NCBI RefSeq assembly: GCF_021130785.1
Contig: NC_060214.1
Location: forward strand, 40,593,001-40,657,000
DNA from: Homalodisca vitripennis
Taxonomy: Eukaryota > Arthropoda > Insecta > Hemiptera > Cicadellidae
Reading direction: 5' to 3'
DNA: 64,000 bases
The notes beneath the pieces are model-generated. The model was not told where the DNA came from and ran no database searches. It saw only the letters and a program-made list of their open reading frames with translations. The translations under genes and the position numbers were made by a program. This document shows, piece after piece, positions 50,226-61,689 of the stretch (its first letter is position 1; every line of letters starts with the position of its first letter).

Positions 50226-50756
50226 TATAATAGGTTTTATTTGACTTAATGTATGATTGCTTCATTTGATTGTTAAACAAATCTCATTACATGAGCAGCT
50301 ATTACCCACTACAAAATAAAGGAATTAAAATTTTAACATTTTAAATTAAAATTCCACTTTTATCTTTTTACTACAAATGCATATTACCAGAACTAGTTGA
50401 TCCAAGATACCCTCGAGGGCTTCCTGTGAGAGACAGACAAGATGTTTTATAACTACAATTTTATGTTAGTATAATGCAATAGACGTGACAAGAGCAGCTG
50501 ATATAGTAATTCATTTAATTCACATGTATACCTATATTATCCCTTACAGTCATGGAGACTAGTGGTACCTGTTAAAAAACAAACTACACAATTAAATATG
50601 ACAGATAGGTCCGTATGTGTTATTAGTTTCAATGCAACATTTATATTTTTGCGTAATGAGGGTAATAGAAATTGTGTTTTTATAACTAAAACGAGTTGTT
50701 TCCAAAATTTGAAGAAAGATGTTAGAGACATTTAATTCAATTTGCATCTAATCCAG
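50226..50756. other. AT-rich spacer
   Basis: No gene; the 64-codon minus frame at 50537-50731 has no recognisable motif. Confidence 0.5.
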
Positions 50757-51537
50757 TATACAGGGTGAGTGGCTCTTGGTGTGAAAAGATTTTTTGGGTT
50801 ATAATGGAATGTAAATGTAATATAATGGTGGTTATAAAAAAGTCTAACTCCAAAAATTAGGTCTGAAATGAATAATTTTCAGTTTTTCTAAAAAACCCGT
50901 GTTTTTGTACGTAAATCTGATATTTCTCAGCAAAGTATGAGAGCAAACTACATCATTTTTAGATTCTCCGTTAAATTTTCAAGTTGAAAAAGTTATCGGT
51001 TCAAACGGTAAGAAAAGAAATTAAGCTTCAGGTCGATTCAAATGGCAAAGTTGCTAAGTTTAAGAAAAACTTAAATATCATTGAACCCCATCTTTTTACC
51101 ACACTCTGTACACAAGAATGTGTCAAGTCATATTAAAAACTTTGCCATTTAATAGGCTTTAAATTGGTATGCCATATGACCATAGTTAAGTATTCTGTTA
51201 TCTACCTTTATCGGTTTGAATATTAAAAACACGCAAGCTACAAAAAGATTAAAACAATTTAATAACAACTGTACTTAATTTTTATGTTTTATAAAATGCC
51301 TCATAAAACAAGGAATTGAAGATTACAAAGAAGTAAAGCAGTTTAAAATAATTTTGTGGATGCTAGTTACGGGTTAATGGTCACATCCTTTATCAATGTT
51401 TTAATTCCTTATCTTATCACTTTCACCAGTATTGTACATTCATTCCTTATCTTGTTTTGTAAGACCAGTGTCCACATGAATTACTTTTACCTCCAATAAA
51501 CTATTTTTTTGCTCAATTTAGTCAAGTGTAGGCTGCC

Positions 51538-51609
51538 ATGAAGTTCACTACTGGAGAATACGCTGATATGCACTTTATTTACGGGTTTTGTGATGGAAAT
51601 GCGCATTGA
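51538..51609 (+). pseudogene. transposon-associated helix-turn-helix fragment (DUF4817-like)
   Basis: A 23-residue frame beginning at an ATG and containing EYADMHFIYGFCDGNAH, which resembles the start of the DUF4817-type helix-turn-helix domain found at the N-terminus of many insect transposon proteins (EYxDMxxxYGxxxGNA). The domain normally continues for another ~30 residues; here a TGA follows GNAH and the downstream DNA is the inverted arm. It is therefore a truncated relic. The family call is from memory of the motif. Confidence 0.6.
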
Positions 51610-51894
51610 ACTCCATGACAGATTTACAAAAACACGGGTTTTTTAGAAAATCTGAAAATAATTCATTTTAGACCTAAATATTTCAGTAGACTGAATTTAA
51701 ATTAACAAAAATAAAATATATTTTACTAAAACGTTTTATTGCATAATAATAAAAGTATGTTGTACCAACGAGTAACGGTAGGAAAAGTACCGGTTACAGT
51801 TTCATACTGATTTAGCCGATCTCCATTGTTACGAGCCGTACGCCACCGAACGCATTTTCTTTCGGCAAATAACTGAGATGCTCCGTAGTCCCGA

Positions 51895-51932
51895 TACTGC
51901 GATCTCTGGCCTGTGGTACATCGCAGTCTTAA
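51895..51932 (+). repeat. short repeat shared with 52413-52451
   Basis: TACTGCGATCTCTGGCCTGT then GGTACATCGCAGTCTTAAC here; TACTGCGATTTCTGGCCTGT then GGTAGAGCGCACCCTTAAC at 52413. Probably the common 3' end of two insertions of one element family. Confidence 0.7.
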
Positions 51933-52147
51933 CAAATCTAAACCATGTACTGTAATAAAAGTGAAAGTGTCATGTAATGTTATTCACATGTAATATTTGA
52001 AGGAAGCCACTCCCAGTCTGATTTTTTCTATAATATTTTACGTATCATGTTTTGCCTAAATTATACTACAATATTTTATATATGTTTAGCGATAGTTTTC
52101 ATGCGTATCTTTGTGTCCATTTACTGTCAGTATATAGGGGCAGACTA

Positions 52148-52180
52148 ATGTGAATAAAGCATAGTCTGCTTTATTCGCAT
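52148..52180. repeat. hairpin-forming inverted repeat
   Basis: Arms ATGTGAATAAAGCA (52148-52161) and TGCTTTATTCGCAT (52167-52180) pair at 13 of 14 positions around a 5-base loop. It may mark the end of the adjacent GC-rich element. Confidence 0.7.
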
Positions 52181-52183
52181 GTT

Positions 52184-52451
52184 GCGTGGGTAAAGTGGCT
52201 GAAGAGTGAAAGGCCTACTAGCCCATCCCAGTTAAAAACGAAGCTGTGCGCTCCTGCGCGTGTGTGAGTCGGACGTCGCGCACGTGGCTCGGGTCCCCCG
52301 CTCGGCAAATGTCGGAGGCGCTCGGTAAGTTCCGATCCCTTCCACAGCAACTACTCATTGCCCTCCCTACAACCGATTTTGCCAGCGCTCCAAGCGGACT
52401 TTTGAAACAACGTACTGCGATTTCTGGCCTGTGGTAGAGCGCACCCTTAAC
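52184..52451 (+). other. GC-rich patch, probable repeat insertion
   Basis: Composition changes sharply (GTGCGCTCCTGCGCGTGTGT, CGGACGTCGCGCACGTGGCT) against an AT-rich background, and the end at 52413-52451 matches 51895-51932. A 63-codon frame (52246-52437) has no recognised motif. Likely a GC-rich mobile-element fragment, not a CpG-type promoter. Confidence 0.55.
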
Positions 52452-52459
52452 ATAATGTT

Positions 52460-52960
52460 TCTAGCCCGATAGTGGTCGAATAGTTGGTCGTAGCTCAAAT
52501 CTAATTGATCCGTAAACTTAGAAAATTATCTAATCTACAGAAAAGGTCCAGTGACCTTTTGTTATATATCTGTTGGTTTGGCCGCCAAAACGTGATTATA
52601 TGAAACATTTTTTTCATTTTCCTTAATAATTTACATCCCGAGCTCAATAGAGGCCAAACCGTTGATTCAAGCTCAAAAAAATATTCAATGCGATTTAGTA
52701 AACAAAGTGATCTACAAAACATGTCTAATATTTTGCCCTATCCTCAATGATTCGGCCACAAAACGCGTTTGAATGGGAATAATTTGTGATTTTAACATGA
52801 AAATTTTATCTACGGGATTGATAATGGCCGAAATATTGATCGTATCCTAAATATTTAACTTTTATTAACTAGATAATTATGAGACCTACAAAAAAGATCC
52901 AACAGCTTTTTGTCGTATATCCTTCCGTAAGCCCGAAAGTCACACTCAGTGTCAAGAACT
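52460..52960 (+). repeat. degenerate ~172-bp tandem repeat, about three units
   Basis: Recurring blocks at ~172-bp spacing: ATCTACAGAAAAGGTCC (52535), ATCTACAAAACATGTC (52710), ACCTACAAAAAAGATCC (52884), each followed by TTTTG.C.TAT..T and a GGCC.(C)AAAA or CCCGAAAG block. Also TAGTGGTCGAATAGTTGGTC (52470), AGAGGCCAAACCGTTGATTC (52650), TAATGGCCGAAATATTGATC (52824). A related block recurs at about 53350. Units are only moderately similar. Confidence 0.55.
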
Positions 52961-53519
52961 TTGAAATTTCCTGGTATGACGAAATTAACTCCAGAGTAAA
53001 TTAAACCCCCTGATCAACTTAATAATCTGAAAAAGATTTCTGATTTAGATGAAGTCCTCTTCAGGTAATAAAACAGCTTGTCTCATAAAGCCCCGAGGGA
53101 CAGAGTTACGAAGTAAACAGAGTCTCATCCAGCTCCTGATACGCTAGAAATTTAAAATTCGGTGCAGTTGTAGTTTAGACGATGAAATTTCCATAAAATA
53201 TGTGAAATCTGGTCAGTTTTCATTTTTAATTACACTTAGAGATTTCATTAAGGCTCACCAGTGCAGTCTTTACTCTCCAGCTCTGTAATCATTAAACCAA
53301 ACATAGCAAAAATCCGAGGGCAGAACCGAAAGTCAGAATCAAGTTTTCAACAAGAAAGATCCAGTCAATTGTTTGTCGTATATTTAACTGTTCAGCTACA
53401 AATACGCACTTGAAGTCAATACTTTGGTTAAATCCGGAAAATTAAACAAAATAGGTATACTTTAAACTCCCAGATCCCTAATCTAATGCTCGGATTTAAC
53501 CCGTCCCTGAATTCAGCAA

Positions 53520-54545
53520 GGGGCAGTCTCCAGCGAGTATCTATCTATACAATAGGACTCGACCAAAATAAAATATCTAAACATAATGAGACTGGAAAAA
53601 TACTAATATCCATAGATTGGGACCCGACCAAAAACAAATAACTAAGCGAAATGAGACTGGCCAAAGACATTTTTAAACAGTGGATCTGGCCAAAGACAAA
53701 GTCCACTGAAAAGCAAATTAGATTTGACAAATTCCGAATATCTATTCAATGAGACCTGGCTATAAAGGTCTAAGCAAAATGAGACTTGACAAATTATATC
53801 TGTAGAATTAAATCCTACTAATAACGAATGCCTAAACAATGAAATCTCGCAACGAATAAGCGAAGATTCTTCTTTTTTAATAGTGAAGCTGCTCGTAACA
53901 ACTAATCCATAATAATTTATTTATGAAAGGTATTGAAAACTCTGTACAATATTTCACTAAAATTTATCACTATTCTTTTATTTTCAATGTACACTGTGGA
54001 TGTGAGACGTGGCAAATGGGATATACCCCAAATCTCGGTTTAACTCGCAATATACAGTCCGGCGTTACTGTAACAGTTATAAAGTCTATAAAGGGGGTTA
54101 TATTGGCTTTACAGTTGGATGGAGGTAAAACATACTGTCTGATTCTCACACTGCTGTTACCAATCTCACGATTTATTATTTAGTTAGCTTCTAGCTATTT
54201 AAATTCATTCCAAACAGTATAGATATATGAAAAGGTTTCATTACTAGGATAAGTTTATTTTCATTTCAATAAAATTAATTCTTTATGTACTTGCACTCAT
54301 GTTTATAGTATACCAAATTCATATAAATAAACTAACAACAAATCTTTAAATACCGAATCTTGTTACAGAGTTTATATAGTTCTAATGAAATCTATACTGT
54401 GTGTCTCAAATTTAATGCACACTGTAGGAATCTTGGAAACCATAAGAGATACAACAAAGATTAAAGGACAAAGATGTGCCTAATAACAAGATCAATGTGG
54501 TTAAGTTAAGTATTGGTTGCATCGTTCACTCACTGCACTAAATAA
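53520..54545 (+). repeat. ~1-kb direct duplication, copy 1 (copy 2 at 59035-59965)
   Basis: Colinear with copy 2 throughout: AATGAGACCTGGC, TAGAATTAAA.CC, GTGAGACGTGGCAAAT.GGAT, ATACCCCAAATCTCGGTTTA, GGATGGAGGTAAAACATACT, AAAATTAATTCTTTATGTAC, and finally GTTCACT..CTGC.CTAAATAACT. The first ~350 bp also contain irregular internal repeats of AATGAGACTTG/AATGAGACCTGG. The 86-codon frame in this copy (53923-54183) is not preserved in copy 2, so I do not call it a gene. Confidence 0.85.
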
Positions 54546-55372
54546 CTTCTTTTGGGCAAAACCTTCAAACTACCACATTTATTTTATTAGTACCTATATT
54601 GCAACGGTTTTTTGCAAAAAATCTGAATGAAATTCGTTCTGGTTTTTAAATATTATAATGAAAGATTTCTTAAGACCAGTAAGCACGAGGTATAGGGTTT
54701 GAGTTCATTTTTAAATGCAACGACCAATTTTTTACTTAATTACTTGTATCCGTTTTTGAAGAAAAATGTTAATATATTATTCGAATGGTTGGTAAACCTA
54801 CGTGATATTGCACTGCTCTTATTGTTTATTTATTTATTTCACTTCCAACCTTAAACCCAATTTACAATAATAGTAAAAAAGATCTATTAATATAAACATA
54901 ACAATTTTGTGTTAAACTATAATAGTAAACAGGTGACAACAGTACCAAACAATCTTAGCAAAAAGCACAAATATAGTAACCAAATAATAAATATATGAGA
55001 ATTAATAATAACACAGTAATACGTAATAACAACAAGTAAGTGATAACGGAAAATATAGGTATAAAGTGTGAAATTAAAATGTAATTTTATATATAATAAA
55101 TAATTTAAATCAATAAAAAAAACAAATAAATACAAAAATATTTGTATACATATAAAATACGTGAACACGACAACAGTGAGTAAAGAACAAGCCCAGATAA
55201 CATACAATAAAACAAGATTATAAATATTATAGGATTGTATGAAATGTTGTGTGTGTGTGTGTTTTGAGAGTCATCAGAACCTCCATTTGAGAGTCATTAT
55301 TCCGTTGTACATACGTAAACCACCACTTAAAAATGCAGATCCTCATTACACAGATAACTTATGAGATTTCCG
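54546..55372. other. AT-rich spacer with a short (GT)n run
   Basis: (GT)n at about 55250-55262. The 96-codon minus frame at 54917-55207 is Tyr/Ile/Leu-rich AT composition with no motif. Confidence 0.5.
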
Positions 55373-55650
55373 TTAAATACATTTTTTGTTCCATAGAAAG
55401 TCTAAATGAGGAGTAGCTACATTTCCAAGGCGTTGAATATTATTCAAAGCACTATAAAATTCATTGTTCCTGTTAGTAGATCTCCTACCAAAAAGTTTCC
55501 TTTGTCTTGTTACAGAAGAGCAGTGGAAATCAATACGGCTGAGTATAGAAAGGCTGTCAATTATTTCCAAGTAGACTTCATACAAGAACAGGACATCCTG
55601 AACATTCCTTCTGCATGCGAGCGAATTTTTGTTGTTGATAATTTTCCAAA
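55373..55650 (-). mobile_element. LINE ORF2 C-terminal fragment
   Basis: The minus strand is open from about 55650 to 55373 and contains RRNVQDVLFLYEVYLEIIDS, then LSRIDFHCSS, TRQRKLF and TNRNNEFYSALNN. This order (RR..QD..FLYK...IDS..LL..I.F...TR...F....TN...N) is typical of the stretch after the reverse transcriptase thumb in jockey/CR1-like non-LTR retrotransposons. The polymerase core is absent, so this is a 5'-truncated relic. The plus-strand frame over the same bases is a shadow. Confidence 0.6.
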
Positions 55651-57270
55651 TCTATTTATTTTTTTCATGTTAGGAGCAGCTGTTACATAATACTCCATGG
55701 ATTTTTTATTCCAATAGGTGTAGGGTCGATACATTTTTAAGGTTTTACGATCAGCTGTTTAGCAATGTTTAAATATGTACAGATATCAGGCGATCAGTTT
55801 GTTTTATTTCATTTTTATTTGCTTCTTTAGAGTTGTAGTTTTTCCATTAATTTATAACTGTTATTAATAAATTAACAGTTGCAGTAATAAGCTTTGGAAC
55901 ATCATTAGTCTTGATAGCAAATTAGCTTTACTTACAGCAAGTTATTACGCTTTATAATTGAATTTATCAGAATTCACGAATAAGGTCAAGGCAATTTAAG
56001 AAACTGGTGATTAAATAAGACAACGCGTTCAAATCCCGCATTCTCCCAAGTAAAAGGATGCGGTGGGTCGTAATCTTGACTGGTGTGAAAACGAGGCGTA
56101 CCGAGTTGTCTGAGCTGACTTCTTAGCGTCTCATTATCTAAGTGTTACCGATCCTTGTATTTGAAACAACGTGGGGAAAGGTGTTACTGTCTCAGTGTTC
56201 CATAATTACGGCAAATATATAACTTGTACAGAATATTCAAATACTAAAATTAACTGTTAACGCTGTGATGGCCATTTTAACTTACTAATACTTGTGGTTA
56301 TTTTTATCACAGCTATAAAGACACTGAGAAGAAGTTATTTATTTCACCAGTGACTCTTTGAATCCTCAGATAGAAGACTCCTGCATGCCAGTGGATGACG
56401 ATTCGTTGAATTTAACCCTAACGAAAACCCCAACAAGAACTCAATACAATTTAAATTGATTATTGAGTGTAACACATTACTGTTATTATTAATTTTATCC
56501 ATAAGTATAATAAAATGTCCCAATAATGTTAGCTGATTTTCATCTTACTCCAGCTTAGTTTGAGCACTCTCAGGTCAAAGTGTAAAACCTACCACTATAT
56601 GTACTTTCTCTGAAATAGTTTACAGTCAGACGTATTTGTTAAATGTGGTCATATAAAATGTTATTTTGTAAAAACGGGGGTTACATGTACATCACGCTAT
56701 TTTTTGAAAACGTTGTAGAGTAAAACATGTTACACAGTTCAGCAAAGTTGCTGTGAGTTACTAAGACTATAACGTGGTTTCCATGTTAACATTGTTACAG
56801 GGTCACTAACTTTGTGTGTACTTGCTGGAAGACATGTAAAACGTGTACAGCCAACAGAGAATGGTCTGTTCTAGTTATAAAGGTAAGTGGTGATGTGACG
56901 TCATGAGCAATTTGCGTCATAGTTTACAGCAGTTTCAATAGCGAACATTTTATTTTGGAATTCATTTTAACAGCTTAAGTTGGGATTCATCAGACAATCA
57001 GAATAGGAAATGAACAGTACAATATTTGTCTAGACGTTGTTCTCCTAATTTTATTTTCTTTAATATCAAGGTTATCCAGGTTTCACTAAAGAGTGATACT
57101 TTGAGTGTTTCAAAAATTTAAATTCCGTGAAGTTCTTAGACTAAGAGCGAGGCCCTTCATTTTACAGATGGATACAAAATCGTTTTTGTTTATAGAAAAA
57201 AACAATTTAAGCGTATGTCTTTGGTCCACCGGAAAGAAATTCTGCAATATGAGATCCGGCACCATAGTCT
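55651..57270. other. intergenic, no gene seen
   Basis: Less AT-biased than average near 55980-56120 and 56800-56950, where fragments look repeat-derived, but no partner or gene is identified. Confidence 0.5.
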
Positions 57271-57274
57271 TTAA

Positions 57275-57573
57275 CCAGCTCGTCTGTCATCTGCCCTAGG
57301 TAATCACCGGTATTTACTCTGTACAAAACATTTTTATATATTTACACACCGCCATATGTCACCTGCGATAGGTAACCACCGGTATTTACTCTGTAAAAAA
57401 CATTTTTATATATTTACACACCGCCATCTGTCACCTGCCCTAGGTAACCACCGGTATTTACTCTGTACAAAACCTTTTTATATATTTACACACCGCCATC
57501 TTTTACCTGCCCTAGGTAACCACCGGTATTTACTCTGTACAAAACCTTTTTATATATTTACACACCGCCATCT
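57275..57573 (+). repeat. tandem array: four copies of a 72-bp unit
   Basis: Repeats of CACCGGTATTTACTCTGTAC, then AAAAC.TTTTTATATATTTA, then CACACCGCCATCTGTCACCT, then GCCCTAGGTAA, anchored at 57301, 57373, 57445 and 57517 (exact 72-bp steps). Because 72 is a multiple of three, a frame of 24-residue repeats stays open (57356-57676). It has no start context or homologue known to me, so coding is doubtful. Confidence 0.95.
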
Positions 57574-57579
57574 GTATCC

Positions 57580-59034
57580 TAGTATACTACTTGTTTACCC
57601 AGGGATTCCATGTGGTCATAAAGCTATAGACGGGCTTGCAATGTCGCGTAGGCTTCTAGTACAAAGTTTACAGTAGCTATTGTCTCGTTACTGTATTACA
57701 TTTAATCTTCTAAATATTGACAACCCACCAAGACAGCAATATCGTTGATTTCCTGTATTATATTTACGGCAATGCTAGAATCAATACACGGCTTAAGCAG
57801 TTCCTCGGGCCTCTCGTGATGAAGATCTTTGTCTGGTTTTCTCTCAGCCCAAACTTACCCAAAAACGAGTTAAGCATTAACTTTGCTAGAGAACGAAGGC
57901 CTACGTTTTTAAAATGTTTGGCAGATTGAGCTTTATTCCCTCATGTTAATAGTTTACCTGCATATATTTTTTTACTTCGTCTGAATGACACCATTATGGA
58001 TAATCGGTTGCCTCTTCTTCTGTATTTATTAATTTGTCACTAAGTATGTAAATAATCCACCTGTTTCGAAAGTGGGTACGTTGTACTACCACAGCTCATA
58101 CATTTGAACAACTGTTTAGCTTCTTTCAGCTGACTTCCGTATTTCATACATCTCCCATGTGCCAATCAGCGCCCTTATTGAGATCACCCCCTGAGAGAGC
58201 GTCCTGATGAGTCACTGTGTTGACATAAACGTTGTTGAGCTCTTCAACTCTTGCACAGCACAAATATTAACATATCATTCATTCGAGCTGGAATCAGTGG
58301 GTGATAAAGATCTTTTAGAGGGAGCATTTTGCACTTTAACAGACATTCAACTTGCAGTCACCTTTCTCTACACTTTCTCTACACCGAGAAGATAGGATGA
58401 GCCAGAGGATATTTTATATTTACAAACGCATGGATAAAGGGAGCATACGTCCAAGTAGTATATTTACTCATCTTCTGTACAACTGTGATACGTCACGGCA
58501 AATCCGGATTTTCTCCGAAAAATGTGTCTCGTGGATTCAGTGGCAAGCTGTTATGAATCACCGATATTTCGAGACAAATAGTTTTAATATATTAAAATGA
58601 TAAAATATGAACATATTTGTGTTAACAAAAGACCATGCCACACTTTTGCTGTAGTGGATTACACGAAATTAGTAAACTTGCATATAATAAGACATGTTTT
58701 GTTCGTATGAAATAGACAGTTTATTGAAGTTATTCTTCAGGTGTCTTGACAATGTTTTTTCTTCTCTCTTTCTTTCTTATGAAATTTATTTTATAATTTT
58801 AAAACGTAGTAAATAAAGTTACAATAACAACTACTAATAAAGTATAAAGTATAAATTTATTTAACTCGAAAGTTAATTCCTATTAAAACAAAAAAATACT
58901 GAAAAATATAACGCCACTGTTTAAACAGTTTCTGAGTTATAATTTTTCAAATAAAAATACTGACAGAGAGAGACGCAAAACGAAATCAAATATTTTTAGT
59001 GGAACTTGTTTTTTTATTTTAGTTTAATTAATCT
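57580..59034. other. intergenic, unidentified
   Basis: Mixed-composition DNA with frames of 62-82 codons (57717-57929, 58207-58395, 58352-58600) and no recognised motif. An old element relic is possible. Confidence 0.45.
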
Positions 59035-59965
59035 CATCCCAAAAAAATCCCAATCTCATCCCATTCAAAAACAAATAATTAAGCAAAATGAGACTTGAAA
59101 AACAAAGTATATGTAAACAGGGAATCCGGCCAAAACAAAATCTAAGCAGATGAGATTTTACAAATTACTAATATCTATACAATGAGACCTGGCAAAAGAA
59201 ACAAAATGAGACTTGAAAGTTATGTCTATAGAATTAAACCCGTCCAATAACAAAATGCCTAAATAATGAGATCTTGCAACTACTAATAACTTGGGGTATT
59301 AATAGTAAAGATGTTCGTAACAGCTAATCCCTAATAATTCATATTTTTATTTAAAAAACTTTATTTATTAAAGGTATTGTAAAATGTACGACATACAGTA
59401 TACCCTAAAATTTATTTCTATTATTTTTTTCCAATGTACAGTGGTGGTGTGAGACGTGGCAAATAGGATATACCCCAAATCTCGGTTTAACTCGCAATAT
59501 ACAATCCAGCGTTACCGTAACAGTTATAAAGAATATAAAGGGGGTTATTTTAGCTTTACGGTTGGATGGAGGTAAAACATACTGTCTGATTCTCACACTG
59601 CTGATATCAATCTCACGGTTTATTATTTGGTTAGCTTCTAGGGATTTTTATTCATTTCAAACAGTATGAAGTGGTATCATTACTAGTATTATTTTATTTT
59701 CATTTCAATAAAATTAATTCTTTATGTACTTTCACTCATGTTTATGATATATCAACTTCATATAATTAAACTAATAAATCTTAAATACCGAATGTTGTTA
59801 CAGAGGTTTTATAGTTGCAATGAAATCTATACAGTGTTTTTAAAATTTAATGCCAATGAAGGAATCTTGGAAATCATAAGAGATGCAGCAAAGATTAAAG
59901 GAAAGTTATGCCTAATAACAAGACCAATAAATCATTGTGGTTAAGTTAATTATTGTTGCGTCGTT
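59035..59965 (+). repeat. ~1-kb direct duplication, copy 2 (copy 1 at 53520-54545)
   Basis: See copy 1. The pair lies 5.5 kb apart with the LINE fragment and 72-bp array between. Frames here (59405-59596 minus, 59738-59944 plus) are not shared with copy 1. Confidence 0.85.
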
Positions 59966-61000
59966 CACTGGCTGCGCTAAATAACTAAGAAGTAGGTCAA
60001 ATATCATATGGATTGTGAATGAAAGTATAGTATAGCGAAGTGTTTGTGTGTTTACACACCTGCATAGTTGAAAGGCTTTAAAACTGTGTTTTGTAGTATA
60101 AAGCTCTGCATATGGCGGTAACCTGTAAACTTGACATGATCATCGATCAATGAACATAATCTAGCTAAACCATTATTTATTTAATCATATCGAATGGATG
60201 ACTACGAAGCGTCAATACCCTGACAAACTATCCATCTTCAGATCATAAGTTGTAGGTTTGAAGTAATACAAGATAGTTTGATACTCTAATTATAAATTAG
60301 TAAATTTCTCATAGACTGTGATTATTTAGCTAATCTCACACGTTACATAATCGCCGTATAACATTAGTCACGCAAATTTCGTTACATAAATTGTTTTCTC
60401 AATGTAAAACTGAATAACGGATGGAATCAATTGAAATCTTTATACGTTAAGATTATATGAATGTGTTTGAAGTCCTAATGACACCAATGCAATTGCTAAG
60501 AAAACTTAACAATATTAAATTTTTAGAATAATGAATATACAACATATCAATATTGAATGTAGTAATTGTTTCTGTTTATTTAAATTGATTTATAGTGACA
60601 ACAGTAAATGAATAAATAACTAATCATAAACTGATTTTGGACTGACGATCACTATAACCATTTTAATCAAGTAGGAGGTAAAAGCTCTTTTATCAAAGAT
60701 ATGCCTTGCCTGAAATATGAAAACATGACAAATATTTTGGATTATGGTTAAATAGATAACAATAATTACAAAAGTTTGGGAAGATACAGTCTATTCCGTT
60801 CCGTTTGGTCTTTTTTCTCTCAATCAAAATATTTAATTTTTAAATCTTGGTGTTTTACATTTTGCATATTGTATATTATTCAATGTAATTTTTTTAAATA
60901 AATACATATATAGGGAATGATATATTATTAAATAATTCCCTAATTAAGAAATTAAAGATATATAATTAGTCAAAATAATAGTATTGTATTTACAGAGAGA
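59966..61000. other. AT-rich DNA, may include part of the 3' LTR
   Basis: No gene seen. The LTR that begins at 61109 on the minus strand must end somewhere in this direction, but I could not fix its end. Confidence 0.45.
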
Positions 61001-61100
61001 GGATGATAACTCTTTTATAATAATGACCCAGACAAAACAGATGGTCTATATCTTTTACAATTTTAAAAATAAATTATATTTTTAAATCAGCTGACCAGCT

Positions 61101-61119
61101 GACACTACATGAGCCCCCT
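61101..61119 (-). other. polypurine tract and 3' LTR start
   Basis: On the minus strand CTAGGGGGCTCA is followed by TGTAGTGTCAGC. A G-rich tract immediately before TG, a short distance after the end of pol, is the usual PPT/3' LTR junction of Ty3/Gypsy elements; the LTR would start at 61109. Confidence 0.55.
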
Positions 61120-61133
61120 AGGGAGACTGGAAG

Positions 61134-61466
61134 TCAGGGATCAAAGCCGTAAACGCACATTGCGACCAAATCTGGTAGCGTACTCTGGTGTTGCGTTGTC
61201 CGGGTCTGCAGAGGTGTACCGATGCTGGGTACCGGTGTGTGGGCGCTTCTTGGTTGAGGCTGTGGGGAAGGGTCAGGTAGGATGTAAGCAGGCTTCACTC
61301 TGTCAATGCTTACTTTAGAGCTTCTATCTGCGATCTGGATGGTCATAGTTTTGTCGTCACGGCTGAGCACTTTGTGAGGTCCGCTGTAGGGAGGTTGCAG
61401 GGCTCGACGCACCAGTATCGTCACGTAAGAAAACATGAGTGCATGTTGATAATTCCTGGAAGACAA
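61134..61466 (-). pseudogene. Ty3/Gypsy pol C-terminal tail
   Basis: Encodes LQPPYSGPHKVLSRDDKTMT and SIDRVKPAYI followed by a proline-rich end, the typical post-integrase tail. The stop near 61134 is only 25 bp from the proposed LTR start. No chromodomain is seen. Confidence 0.8.
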
Positions 61467-61689
61467 ATGTCTGAGGTTTGCTGTGATCTGAGCCAGAGAC
61501 AGGTTGAAGGCGAGATGTTTGACGTTTGCAGCCTGACAACAAGGTCAGAGATGTCTTCACTGCGTCCCAACCCCGGAGGGCTGGCAAGGAGTGATCCAGG
61601 TAGACGTAAGGGTTCTCCGTATACTAGTTCAGCAGAGGACGTTGTTAAATCTTCTCTGTATACGTTTCGGATACCAAGCAGACTAGAGG

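Larger units (their letters stand above)
50757..52019 (+). mobile_element. DNA-transposon derivative with inverted arms
   Basis: Clear inverted arms of 70-85 bp lie at 50836-50919 (AATAATTTTCAGTTTTTCTA then AAAAACCCGTGTTTTTGTA) and at 51619-51696. Possible outer ends are ACAGGGTGAGTGGCT (50760) and its imperfect complement AGCCACTCCCAGTCTG (52004-52019). The outer pairing is weaker, and about 230 bp of other sequence seems inserted in the right side (51725-51950). A fragment of a helix-turn-helix coding region remains inside, so this looks like a deletion derivative of an autonomous element. Confidence 0.6.

Noticed and set aside
53923..54183. 86-codon frame in the direct duplication
   Set aside because: The homologous region in copy 2 (around 59380-59640) does not keep the frame open.
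54917..55207. 96-codon minus frame with hydrophobic composition, considered as a membrane protein
   Set aside because: Tyr/Ile/Leu/Phe content follows from AT-rich DNA and there is no conserved motif or splice context.
55406..55690. 94-codon plus-strand frame
   Set aside because: Antisense to the better supported LINE fragment on the minus strand.
56000..56080. tRNA-like B-box (GTTCAAATCCC) near 56027
   Set aside because: No matching A-box or cloverleaf arms can be drawn around it, so no tRNA gene is supported.
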